Shown here: positions 55,121 through 62,770 of the stretch, in pieces
Numbering within the stretch: the first letter of the stretch is position 1
Layout of the letters: each line of letters begins with the position of its first letter
Assembly (NCBI RefSeq): GCF_009827055.1
Contig: NZ_WUMK01000006.1
Span: forward strand, 372,001-436,000
Direction: 5' to 3'
Source: Shinella kummerowiae
GTDB lineage: Bacteria > Pseudomonadota > Alphaproteobacteria > Rhizobiales > Rhizobiaceae
Length of the DNA stretch: 64,000 nucleotides
Notes under the pieces: generated by a model
Told to the model about the DNA's origin: nothing
The model's input: only the letters and a program-made list of their open reading frames with translations
Databases searched by the model: none
Program-made: the position numbers and the translations under genes

Positions 55121-55546
55121 CGGCGACTTAAGGAAACAATAAACGACGGGGCCCGAAACCGGCCCAAAAAGCCCCAAAAGTCCCATTTCGGGCCAATCCA
55201 CGGGCCATTCGTCCGGCGTGGTTAACGGGGTGTAAGCGCCTCATTTTGCGGCATTTTTCTGTTCGTATTAACCTCTGGGGCAGATCGCTGCGAATCGATC
55301 TCCCGGCGTTCCGGCGCCTTGGGTCCAGGGCGGATGCCATCATCCTTAACGGCAATCGCTAAAATCTGCCTCAAATGCCGGTAAAGTCGAAGATAGGTCG
55401 CATTTTACTTAAATCTGGGCAAAACCTGAGTGATTCTTGAAAAGGGGAATTTCCTTCCGCCCCCTATTCTCGCATCAACGGTTCGCCAAGGACCAGCAAG
55501 CCGAAGGCCGCAAAGAGCCGAGGCCCGATAACAAGGATGGCAAGCG
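55121..55546. other. divergent non-coding region between DivJ-like kinase and DUF5330
   Basis: About 425 bp with no convincing ORF. It is GC-rich near the kinase, including a GGGCC-rich stretch at 55151-55207, and AT-rich further right. GTTAACCAC (minus, around 55218-55226) is a near CtrA half-site, and one GANTC lies near 55290. Promoters for both flanking genes should lie here. Confidence 0.35.
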
Positions 55547-55972
55547 ATGTGGTTTCTGATCAAGGGAACGTTCTGGTTCTCCATGGTTCTCGTCCTGCTC
55601 CCGTTCCTCGACGCGGAATCCTCCGCGAAACTGGAGAAGGGGCCGAATGTCGAACTCGGCGACACCTTCTCCGCCGCCAGCGAGGCGATCGGCTACATGA
55701 CGGCGATGTGCCTGGAAAAGCCTGACGTCTGCCAGAAGGGCGCGGAAACCTTCGTCGCTCTCGGCCACCGGGCCCGCGAAGGTGCACGCATCGCCTACCA
55801 GTTCCTCGATACCCAGTTTGCCGAAGACGGTGCTGCCGTCGCCAAGGCCGATCCCGCCAAGGACGAAGCGCTCGACCAGCCGCTTCCGGATGTCGCGGCG
55901 ATCGATGCCGACGACGAGGTCATCACCGGCACCGTCGCCATCCCGACCCGCCGCCCCGACCACAAGGGCTGA
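55547..55972 (+). CDS. DUF5330 domain protein
   Basis: The product has 141 residues. An N-terminal membrane/signal helix (FLIKGTFWFSMVLVLLPFLD) is followed by the conserved core AASEAIGYMTAMCLEKPDVC and GAETFVALGHRAREGARIAY. The acidic, Asp/Ala-rich tail is disordered. It is a rhizobial envelope-located family of unknown function; two cysteines could form a disulphide. A good terminator lies 43 nt downstream. Confidence 0.8.
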   Translation: MWFLIKGTFWFSMVLVLLPFLDAESSAKLEKGPNVELGDTFSAASEAIGYMTAMCLEKPDVCQKGAETFVALGHRAREGARIAYQFLDTQFAEDGAAVAKADPAKDEALDQPLPDVAAIDADDEVITGTVAIPTRRPDHKG

Positions 55973-56014
55973 GAGTTTCCGAAATACTGCCTGCCTGACT
56001 CGTTGCCCTGCAAC

Positions 56015-56050
56015 CGCCGTATGGACACGTTCCCTACGGCGTTTCTTTTT
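56015..56050 (+). terminator. intrinsic terminator after DUF5330
   Basis: CGCCGTA (56015-56021) pairs with TACGGCG (56035-56041), followed by TTTCTTTTT (56042-56050). Confidence 0.7.
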
Positions 56051-56180
56051 GTGGCTGCGGATTCCAGTTCAAATCCCCGGCGCCCTCGCCTATATGAAGA
56101 CCGTAATCCCCTCAGGATGACGCAACGCCGGACATGAAGCCGCTTGGCACGTTCACCGGACTTGCTCAGGACGGAATGCC

Positions 56181-56600
56181 ATGGCCACGCTGCAGCAGAT
56201 CATCGACGACTTCGCCTTCCTCGAAGAATGGGAAGACCGCTACCGCTATGTCATCGAGCTCGGCAAGGCGCTGCCGGATCTGCCCGAAGACAAACGCACG
56301 GCCGCCAACAAGGTGCAGGGCTGCGCCAGCCAGGTCTGGCTCGTCAGCCACACCGATGGCGGCGCCGATCCGGTGATGACCTTCGACGGCGATTCCGACG
56401 CCCATATCGTGCGCGGGCTCGTCGCCATCGTGCTCGCCATCTATTCCGGCAAACGCGCCTCCGAGATCGCCGCCCTCGATGCCATCGATACCTTCAACGC
56501 GATCGGCCTCGTCGAGCACCTCTCCTCCCAGCGCGCCAACGGCCTGCGTTCGATGGTCAAACGCATCCGCGAAGAGGCCGCCCTGCGCGTGGCGGCCTGA
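56181..56600 (+). CDS. sufE: SufE sulphur-transfer protein
   Basis: The product has 139 residues. The active Cys lies in ANKVQGCASQVWLVS, as in SufE. FLEEWEDRYRYVIELGKALP is the family N-terminus, and SSQRANGLRSMVKRIREEA the C-terminus. It accepts persulphide from the SufS desulphurase for Fe-S cluster assembly. The suf operon is not in the window. Convergent with the DUF6456 gene. Confidence 0.93.
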   Translation: MATLQQIIDDFAFLEEWEDRYRYVIELGKALPDLPEDKRTAANKVQGCASQVWLVSHTDGGADPVMTFDGDSDAHIVRGLVAIVLAIYSGKRASEIAALDAIDTFNAIGLVEHLSSQRANGLRSMVKRIREEAALRVAA

Positions 56601-56617
56601 CCGCCTGCAGCGCGGGT

Positions 56618-57412
56618 TCAGCGCAAAAGGTCCGGCCGGTACCCGTCCGCACCCCAGACGTGGCTCCGCCGCGTGGTCTTTGCCGGCGGGGCGTAGTGGC
56701 GGGCAAGTGCCAGCAAGGCGGCGCGCAGCATGAGCTTTGCCGAGCGGGCGGGCCATTGACGCTCGCGCTCCACCGTCTCCAACCCCTTCATGAAACAGCA
56801 GACATCGAGCGCGACGCCGGAAAGCTCCGGCCCGATCGCCTCGATGGCGCGGGCGACACGCAGCCTTGCGGCAAGCGCCGTGTCGGTCAGTTCGCGCCCC
56901 GCGCCTGCCTCGCCCTTCTGTCGGCTGGCGATACGCGGCTCCCACGACATGGTCATCTTCGGCTGCAGGCCGCCGCGGGTGAAGTCGGCATGCAGCCGCT
57001 CGCCGGCCGCGAAGGCGCCGTCCGGCAGATAGGCCTCGCCCGACTTCTCCTTCAGCCGCCCGAGGCTCGCCAGCGGTGATTCCAACCGGTTGGCGACGGC
57101 GCGCTCCCGCGCACCGTCACACAGCACGGTCACCTCGGTGATGTCGCGATGCTGGCCGGCAAAGGGGGTCTGCGCATCGCAAAGCCGGCGTTTCAGATGG
57201 GCGCGCGCCTCCGGCAACGGGCTCAGCCGTGCCCCGTCGCGACGCAGGAGACCGAGGCTGAGCGCCCGCGCCAGCACCGCCGGCGCCAACGGCTGCCTGC
57301 GGCCATCGGCGGCTCTCAGGCCCTCGCCGTCGACAAGCTTCGCCTCGCCGGCGGTCAGCACGAAGCGCAAGAGCCTCGCAAGCGCATCGTCTTTCCCGTC
57401 CCCCTCACTCAT
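56618..57412 (-). CDS. DUF6456 domain protein
   Basis: The product has 264 residues from the Met at 57412, overlapping the DnaA-domain gene by 8 nt. The N-terminal half resembles a winged-helix-like segment (LARALSLGLLRRDGARLSPL). The C-terminal half is the DUF6456 helical region: ARLRVARAIEAIGPELSGVA, LDVCCFMKGLETVERERQWP, and AKLMLRAALLALARHYAPP. Such regions look like fused sigma-like or DNA-binding helical domains. Function is unknown; tight coupling to the upstream gene suggests a joint role. Confidence 0.75.
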   Translation of the reverse strand: MSEGDGKDDALARLLRFVLTAGEAKLVDGEGLRAADGRRQPLAPAVLARALSLGLLRRDGARLSPLPEARAHLKRRLCDAQTPFAGQHRDITEVTVLCDGARERAVANRLESPLASLGRLKEKSGEAYLPDGAFAAGERLHADFTRGGLQPKMTMSWEPRIASRQKGEAGAGRELTDTALAARLRVARAIEAIGPELSGVALDVCCFMKGLETVERERQWPARSAKLMLRAALLALARHYAPPAKTTRRSHVWGADGYRPDLLR

Positions 57413-57875
57413 GGCTGCCGATCCCCGCCGGACCGAAAACCGACAGCACGACGCGCTCGACTGCCGAAACGAAGGCATCGAAGGCGACGTCGTCGCGCCG
57501 GTCCTCCACCCGGTTGCAGGCATGGCCGACCGTCGTGCGGTCGCGGCCGAAGGCAACGCCGATATCGGCCTGCGAGAGGCGCAGCACGACATGGCAGACA
57601 TACATGGCGATCTGCCGGACATGGCAGGTGGAGCGGCGGCTGTCGCGGCGCCAGAGCGGCCGGTCGCTCGCCATCGCCGTCATTTCCAGCACGAGCTGGC
57701 GCACGATCCGGCAGGCGACTGCCGGAAGCACGATCGGCGCCGCCTGGCCATCCATCCTGCGCCGCAGGCGCGGCCCGTCGTCTTCCGGCTCCAGGCCCTT
57801 GGTTTCCGGCGCCATGCCGGCGGGAGGCGCTGTTTTCGTGGGCGACGGTCGGTGAGAAACGATGAACTGATGCAT
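57405..57875 (-). CDS. DnaA domain IV-like DNA-binding protein
   Basis: The product has 156 residues without an AAA+ domain. Residues about 85-130 carry the DnaA C-terminal signature RQIAMYVCHVVLRLSQADIG and FGRDRTTVGHA, matching the GRDxTTVxHA DnaA-box-reading helix-turn-helix. The N-terminus is Pro/Glu-rich and disordered. It may bind DnaA boxes or act as a regulator using that fold. GGAG precedes the ATG at 57875. First gene of a pair with DUF6456. Confidence 0.8.
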   Translation of the reverse strand: MHQFIVSHRPSPTKTAPPAGMAPETKGLEPEDDGPRLRRRMDGQAAPIVLPAVACRIVRQLVLEMTAMASDRPLWRRDSRRSTCHVRQIAMYVCHVVLRLSQADIGVAFGRDRTTVGHACNRVEDRRDDVAFDAFVSAVERVVLSVFGPAGIGSHE

Positions 57876-58088
57876 GACTGGCCACTCCGTTTATAGGAAT
57901 TTATTCATACACCCTAGAGCACAAGTGAGGATGAAGGAAGCATTTCCTTGCAACCGAGCCTTGAATATCTTGATAAATTTACGACAATAATCCCCTATCT
58001 AGGCATTATTTCCTCTTCCTGACTGCGAAAAAGCCGGCCGGCGACGCCATGACCGGTTACGATTCGTCGGCGAATCCGCGCCCGGAAC

Positions 58089-58122
58089 GAAAAAAGCCGG
58101 CCCCTCGCGAGGCCGGCTTTTC
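58089..58122 (-). terminator. intrinsic terminator of mucR
   Basis: On the minus strand AAAAGCCGGCC pairs with GGCCGGCTTTTT, and the T-run follows. The plus coordinates of the arms are 58091-58102 and 58111-58121. It begins 24 nt after the mucR stop. Confidence 0.8.
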
Positions 58123-58145
58123 ATGCGCTGGATCAAATCCGCTGG

Positions 58146-58580
58146 TTACTTCGCCTTGCGGCGCTGGCCGAGGCCCATTTCCTTGGCAAGGCGCGAACGG
58201 GCTTCGGCATAGGCCGGAGCGACCATCGGGTAATCGGCCGGCAGGTCCCACTTTTCGCGGTACTCTTCCGGGGTCATGCCGTAATGGGTCATCAGGTGGC
58301 GCTTCAGCGACTTGAACTTCTGGCCGTCTTCCAGGCAGATGATGTAGTCGTTCTGCACGGACTTGCGCACCGGTACCGGCGGCTTCGGCTTCTCGGCAAC
58401 GACCGGCGCCTCGACAATGGCAGCGGGCGCCGTCGTGTTGTTGAGCGCGGCATGCACATCACCGATCAGGCCCGGCAGGTCGGCCACCGGCACGACATGG
58501 TTGCCGACATAGGCGGCGACGATTTCGGCTGTGAGTTCCACGAGCAGACTGCCGCCGGCGCCAAGGGTAGTTTCGGTCAT
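58146..58580 (-). CDS. mucR: MucR/Ros-family zinc-finger transcriptional regulator
   Basis: The product has 144 residues. The N-terminal oligomerisation half ([20 protein letters not shown]) is followed by a Pro-rich linker and the Ros/MucR zinc finger [20 protein letters not shown], continuing [17 protein letters not shown], with one Cys, Asp and two His as candidate ligands. MucR proteins silence exopolysaccharide, motility and horizontally acquired AT-rich genes and repress their own promoters. The ATG at 58580 follows GGAGAAAG. Confidence 0.93.
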   Translation of the reverse strand: MTETTLGAGGSLLVELTAEIVAAYVGNHVVPVADLPGLIGDVHAALNNTTAPAAIVEAPVVAEKPKPPVPVRKSVQNDYIICLEDGQKFKSLKRHLMTHYGMTPEEYREKWDLPADYPMVAPAYAEARSRLAKEMGLGQRRKAK

Positions 58581-59006
58581 TTCTTTCTCCTGTCAAACAA
58601 CACAAAGGTCGATGGCCCTATCCACCGTCCCGGTCCTTGAATTGCGGATAAAGCGCCCTCGCCGTATAATTGTGCGGCGCACTATTGTGCACCAGGACCA
58701 CATATATCGAAACACAGGCATTTCGCGTCAAGATAACTCTTCACCACAGCGGTCACCGATTTCCGCTGAATTCGCGGCCGCGATATATACCGCGCTGGCG
58801 CGACTACGACTCAAATTCAACTTAAACAGGAAATCCGCAGACAAGCTAAATCAACCCGAATGCTTTACTTCGTTTGAAATATCATTCCTCAATTCAATGT
58901 CCAGTATTATTTTGGAACTTACCGGAGATAGCTGTGGGCTTCCAGCATTTCCCACTAAAATTCGAAGGATACTGCGAATTTTGAGGGTCGGCTTTCTAAC
59001 CAAATG
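58581..59006. other. AT-rich non-coding region between mucR and mnhG
   Basis: 426 bp, far AT-richer than the rest of the window between about 58690 and 58990, with stacked A/T runs. No supported ORF was seen. MucR-type proteins favour AT-rich, curved promoter DNA and autoregulate, so this is the probable mucR promoter. The right end holds a terminator-like hairpin for the antiporter operon. Confidence 0.45.
58957..58982 (-). terminator. hairpin downstream of the Mrp operon
   Basis: AAAATTCG (58957-58964) and CGAATTTT (58975-58982) are perfect 8-bp arms with a 10-nt loop, 24 nt past the mnhG stop. U-rich ends make it a plausible weak bidirectional terminator. Confidence 0.45.
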
Positions 59007-59363
59007 TCAACGCTTCTTGACGTTGCGGTTGTGTGCGTCGCGCAGTTCGTTGATCGTCGTCAGCCGGGTCAGGCGATAACCGGCGTCGTGCGCCGCCTTG
59101 GCGACGAGATGGGCCGCCACCGGTGCGGTCAGCACGAAGAAGACGAAACCGGCAAGCGCCCGCGTGAAGATCGCCACATCCAGCGAATGGAGGCCGGCGG
59201 CCAGCAGCATCAGCCCCGAGCCGACCGTGCCGGCCTTCGAGGCGGCGTGCATGCGGGTATAGACATCCGGCAGGCGCACGATGCCAAGCGCGGCGAGGAA
59301 GGTGAAAATGCCACCGGCGACCAGCATGATGCTGACGACAAGCGCGAGGCCGAGTTCCAGCAT
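59007..59363 (-). CDS. mnhG: Na+(K+)/H+ antiporter subunit G
   Basis: The product has 118 residues. Three membrane segments are present, with the family core [20 protein letters not shown] and [20 protein letters not shown]. The start overlaps the mnhF stop by four bases. It is the last gene of the seven-gene Mrp/Mnh/Pha operon, a proton-driven cation exporter for pH and salt tolerance. Confidence 0.93.
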   Translation of the reverse strand: MLELGLALVVSIMLVAGGIFTFLAALGIVRLPDVYTRMHAASKAGTVGSGLMLLAAGLHSLDVAIFTRALAGFVFFVLTAPVAAHLVAKAAHDAGYRLTRLTTINELRDAHNRNVKKR

Positions 59364-59731
59364 CAGCGTGCCCTCCCCTTGTTGCGTTGTTTGCCGTGCC
59401 GTGTGCCCTTGCGGGGCGGGTCGGCCACCGGCGCGGCGTCTTCCCCCGCCTGCATGCTGCCCTTGGTCAGGACGAACCGCGCGAAGGCGACGGTGGCGAG
59501 AAAGCCGACCAGGCCAAGGGCGATGGCGATGTCGATATAGAGGTTGAAGCCTGTCTTGACGGCGACCACGGCGATGAAGCCGATGGCAATGCCCGTCAGC
59601 ATGTCGAGCGCGACGATGCGATCCGGCAGGGTCGGCCCCTTGATGACGCGGTAGGCCGTCAGGAAGAAGGCGGCGCACATCAGGAGAAGTGCGACATTCG
59701 CGGCGGCGGAGACGATCGTTTCAGCACCCAT
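59363..59731 (-). CDS. mnhF: Na+(K+)/H+ antiporter subunit F
   Basis: The product has 122 residues and three membrane segments, with the family motif [20 protein letters not shown]. The C-terminal tail is basic and longer than usual. The start touches the mnhE stop by one base. Confidence 0.93.
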   Translation of the reverse strand: MGAETIVSAAANVALLLMCAAFFLTAYRVIKGPTLPDRIVALDMLTGIAIGFIAVVAVKTGFNLYIDIAIALGLVGFLATVAFARFVLTKGSMQAGEDAAPVADPPRKGTRHGKQRNKGRAR

Positions 59732-60204
59732 CAGCGGAAAGCCTCCAGGATCTTCTTCTCAAAGCCGTTGGCGATGTCGCGCCGGGCGCCGACGGGATCG
59801 GAACAATCGATGGCATGCACGTAGAGCACTTTGCGATCCTCGGAAACATCGACGGAGAGCGTGCCCGGCGTCAGGGTGATGAGATTGGCGAGCAGCGTGA
59901 TTTCGAAATCGCGATCGACCGTCAGCGGAAAGGCGAAGATGCCCGGTTTCAGCACCATTCTAGGGCTTGCCACCAGCATCGCGACCTTCCAGGCCGACAG
60001 CGCCAGTTCCTTGAAGAAGAGCATCAGCAGCGACAGCACTTTCAGGGGCCGGATGCGCCGTCCGTCGGGCTGGATATGCCCGCGGATGAGCGCCAGCGAC
60101 AGCGCGCCGGCAACCGCGCCGAGCAGCAGGTTCGGGATGGTGAAGCTGCCGGACACGGCCAGCCAGACGACGGTGAAGACGGCGATGATGACGGCCGGGC
60201 GCAT
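59731..60204 (-). CDS. mnhE: Na+(K+)/H+ antiporter subunit E
   Basis: The product has 157 residues. The N-terminal two membrane segments ([18 protein letters not shown]) are followed by a cytoplasmic domain with [20 protein letters not shown] and [19 protein letters not shown], as in MrpE/PhaE. It lies 2 nt after mnhD. Confidence 0.93.
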   Translation of the reverse strand: MRPAVIIAVFTVVWLAVSGSFTIPNLLLGAVAGALSLALIRGHIQPDGRRIRPLKVLSLLMLFFKELALSAWKVAMLVASPRMVLKPGIFAFPLTVDRDFEITLLANLITLTPGTLSVDVSEDRKVLYVHAIDCSDPVGARRDIANGFEKKILEAFR

Positions 60205-60206
60205 GA

Positions 60207-61748
60207 TCAGGTCCTCCCCGGAAAGACGGAGCCGATATAGGCCTGGGGATCGGCAAGGCCCTGTGCTGCATGTTGCACCAGCGACAACAACGGATCCGGA
60301 AAGAGCCCGAAGACCACCGTCAGCGCCGTCAGCGCGGCAAGCGGCACGAGCGCGCTCGGCGGAATGGTTTCATCGGGCAGCGCGTCGGCCGCCGGCCGCC
60401 AGTAGGCGAGCGCAAAGACGCGGCCGAAGGCGATGGTCGTGAGGAAACCGGTGAGGAGCACCACCACCACCAGCCACCAGGCGCCGATATCCATCGCGGC
60501 CTTGGCCACCATGACCTTGGGCCAGAAACCGGAGAATGGCGGCAGGCCGGACACGGCGAAGAACAGCACCAGCGACAGGGCGGAAAACAGCGCCGAGCGT
60601 GTGTAAAGTCCGCCGAGCAGGTTGAGATCGAAGCTGCCGGCCAGTCGTCCCGCCAGCCCCGCGGCCATGTAGAGCGCGGTCATGACGATCATGGAATGCA
60701 GCGCGTAGAAAATCGCCCCGCCAATACCGCCCGGACTGCCGAGCGACAGGCCGGCCAGCATGACGCCGATGCCGGAGATGACGGCATAACCGAGCAGGCG
60801 GCGGATATCGCTCTGGCCGATTGCGCCGAGCGCGCCAAGGATCATGGTGGCCGCGCCGGCAAGCGCGATGACGAAGCTCAGTTCCTCGCGCTCGAGCGGG
60901 AACAGCATGATCAGCGTGCGCAGCAGCGCATAGATGCCGACCTTGGTGAGCAGCCCGGCAAAGAGCGCGGAGACCACGACGCGCGGCGTGTGATAGGAGG
61001 CCGGCAACCAGAAATTCACCGGAAAGGCCGCCGCCTTCATGCCGAAGGCCAGCAGATAGAGCGTGGCAAGCGTCATCAGCGGCAGCTCGGCACGCGCGGC
61101 GGCTGCCTTGACGGCGATGTCGGCCATGTTGAGCGTGCCGAAGATGCCGTAGAGATAGCCGGTGGTGACGAGGAACAGCGTCGTCGCGATGAGGTTGAGG
61201 AAGGCGTATTTGATCGCGCCGTCGATCTGGCGCGGCTCCGAGCCGAGCGTGATGAGGCCGAAGGACGAGATCAGCAGCACCTCGAACCAGACATAGAGGT
61301 TGAAGATGTCGCCGGTCAGGAAGGCACCGGAGACGCCGGCCATCAAGAGCAGCAGGAACGGATAGAAGCCGTAGCGCCGGCCGCGGCCGTCGATATCGGT
61401 CAAGGCATGCACCGCGCCGGCAAGCGCCACGACCGCACCGGCCAGCGCGAAGAGCACGCCCGTCAGGTCCGCGGTGAAGGCGATGCCGAAGGGCGGCAGC
61501 CAGCGGCCCATCACCATGGTGGCCGGGCCGTTTGTCGCTACATGTGCGAGAAGCGCCGCATCGATCAGCACCAGCACGGCAAGGGCCGGCACGGCAAGCC
61601 ATGCCTGCAGGTGCAGCGACTTGCGCAGCATGAGCAGCAGCGCGCCCGTCAGCAGGCACCAGGCGGGCGGCAGCACGACGAGCCAGTCGGCGGGTGCGAC
61701 CGGCGTCATGACGAGGGCGGCGGAAAGGTCTGTGGGCGTTACGGCCAT
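60207..61748 (-). CDS. mnhD: Na+(K+)/H+ antiporter subunit D
   Basis: This 513-residue protein has about fourteen membrane segments and is homologous to complex I subunits NuoM/N. Key features are SGAFLTGDIFNLYVWFEVLL (the proton-channel Glu), LLAFGMKAAAFPVNFWLPAS (the conserved Lys) and IGQSDIRRLLGYAVISGIG. The ATG at 61748 is chosen because the upstream open frame is antisense-like Arg-rich sequence from mnhC in another frame. Confidence 0.95.
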   Translation of the reverse strand: MAVTPTDLSAALVMTPVAPADWLVVLPPAWCLLTGALLLMLRKSLHLQAWLAVPALAVLVLIDAALLAHVATNGPATMVMGRWLPPFGIAFTADLTGVLFALAGAVVALAGAVHALTDIDGRGRRYGFYPFLLLLMAGVSGAFLTGDIFNLYVWFEVLLISSFGLITLGSEPRQIDGAIKYAFLNLIATTLFLVTTGYLYGIFGTLNMADIAVKAAAARAELPLMTLATLYLLAFGMKAAAFPVNFWLPASYHTPRVVVSALFAGLLTKVGIYALLRTLIMLFPLEREELSFVIALAGAATMILGALGAIGQSDIRRLLGYAVISGIGVMLAGLSLGSPGGIGGAIFYALHSMIVMTALYMAAGLAGRLAGSFDLNLLGGLYTRSALFSALSLVLFFAVSGLPPFSGFWPKVMVAKAAMDIGAWWLVVVVLLTGFLTTIAFGRVFALAYWRPAADALPDETIPPSALVPLAALTALTVVFGLFPDPLLSLVQHAAQGLADPQAYIGSVFPGRT

Positions 61749-61765
61749 TGGCGGGGCGGTTCCTG

Positions 61766-62143
61766 TCAGTAGCCGGTCGGCGGGAGCGGATCGTTCTCCG
61801 GCTCCGCCACCCGCATCTCGTTGCCATTGTCGGTGCCAAGGTCCTGATAGGCACGGTAGACGAGCACGAGAAGGAAGGCGAAGAAGGAGAAGGAGATAAC
61901 GATGGCCGTCAGGATGAGCGCCTGCGGCAGCGGATTGGCGGTCAATGTCACCGGCACGTCGTGGCCGGCCGGGATGATCGGCGGGACCTCGCGCAGGACG
62001 CGGCCATTGGCGAACAGCAGGAGGTTCACGCCATTGCCGAGCAGCACCACGCCGAGCAGCACGCGCACGAGGAACTTCGACAACATCAGATAGACGGCGG
62101 CAGCGAAGAACACGCCGATGAGAAGGACGAGCGGCAGTTCCAT
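61766..62143 (-). CDS. mnhC: Na+(K+)/H+ antiporter subunit C
   Basis: This 125-residue NuoK-like protein has three membrane segments: VRVLLGVVLLGNGVNLLLFA and PLPQALILTAIVISFSFFAF are the family cores. The tail is hydrophilic. It overlaps the mnhB stop by the ATGA-type junction. Confidence 0.94.
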   Translation of the reverse strand: MELPLVLLIGVFFAAAVYLMLSKFLVRVLLGVVLLGNGVNLLLFANGRVLREVPPIIPAGHDVPVTLTANPLPQALILTAIVISFSFFAFLLVLVYRAYQDLGTDNGNEMRVAEPENDPLPPTGY

Positions 62144-62562
62144 CACAGATCGTCTCCCGCTTCGAGCGCCAGTGCAATGGAGGTGATCGCCCCCACCACG
62201 ACGAGATAGACGCCGGCATCGAACAGCATCACGGTGGAGAGCGGAATTTCCACGCCGAGGATCACCGGATAGACCCACAGCCCCGTCATGAACGGGACGG
62301 CAAAGACCATCGACAGCAGGCCGGCAAGGCAGGCGATGAACAGGCCGAAGGCCGAGATCGCCATCGGATGGAACCAAAGGGCCTTGCGCACGGCGGCAAT
62401 GCCGTTGGCAATGCCGAAGATCGCCAGCGCCGACACGGCGATCAGCCCACCGATGAAGCCGCCGCCCGGCTCATTGTGGCCGCGCAGCAGCACGAAGAGC
62501 GAGAACAGCACCATGAGCGCGGTGAGGAACGGTGCGACGGTGCGGAAGATCAGCGTGTTCAT
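62143..62562 (-). CDS. mnhB: Na+(K+)/H+ antiporter subunit B
   Basis: The product has 139 residues from the Met at 62562. The MnhB signature [20 protein letters not shown] is present, with four membrane segments and [20 protein letters not shown] at the C-terminus. It is separated from mnhA by 208 bp occupied by a large palindromic repeat, unlike the tight junctions elsewhere in the operon. Confidence 0.94.
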   Translation of the reverse strand: MNTLIFRTVAPFLTALMVLFSLFVLLRGHNEPGGGFIGGLIAVSALAIFGIANGIAAVRKALWFHPMAISAFGLFIACLAGLLSMVFAVPFMTGLWVYPVILGVEIPLSTVMLFDAGVYLVVVGAITSIALALEAGDDL

Positions 62563-62598
62563 GGGTGGGGGGCCTCCAGCGAAGTGGCATACCGGATT

Positions 62599-62752
62599 AC
62601 CCCCCTCTGGCCTGCCGGCCATCTCCCCCACACGGGGGGAGATTGGCAAGCGGCAGCGTCATCGCTCCAGCCGCGATGGTCATGGGGGACGAGACGGTGC
62701 TCCATCGATCTCCCCCCTTGTGGGGGAGATGGCCGGCAGGCCAGAGGGGGGT
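62599..62752. repeat. 33-bp perfect inverted repeat element between mnhA and mnhB
   Basis: Positions 62599-62631 are the exact reverse complement of 62720-62752 (33 bp), separated by 88 bp. Each arm also contains a smaller palindrome (ATCTCCCCC and GGGGGAGAT). It is a rhizobial MITE/RIME-like unit. In the operon mRNA it would fold into a very stable stem between subunits A and B. Confidence 0.85.
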
Positions 62753-62770
62753 GTTCGCAGGCACCAACCA

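Noticed and set aside
58531-59079. 182-codon plus-strand frame between mucR and mnhG
   Set aside because: It begins inside mucR antisense, crosses the AT-rich promoter region and has no ribosome binding site or protein-like composition.
60207-62219. 670-codon reading of the subunit D gene
   Set aside because: The first 157 codons are Arg-rich out-of-frame sequence over mnhC; the conserved protein starts at 61748.
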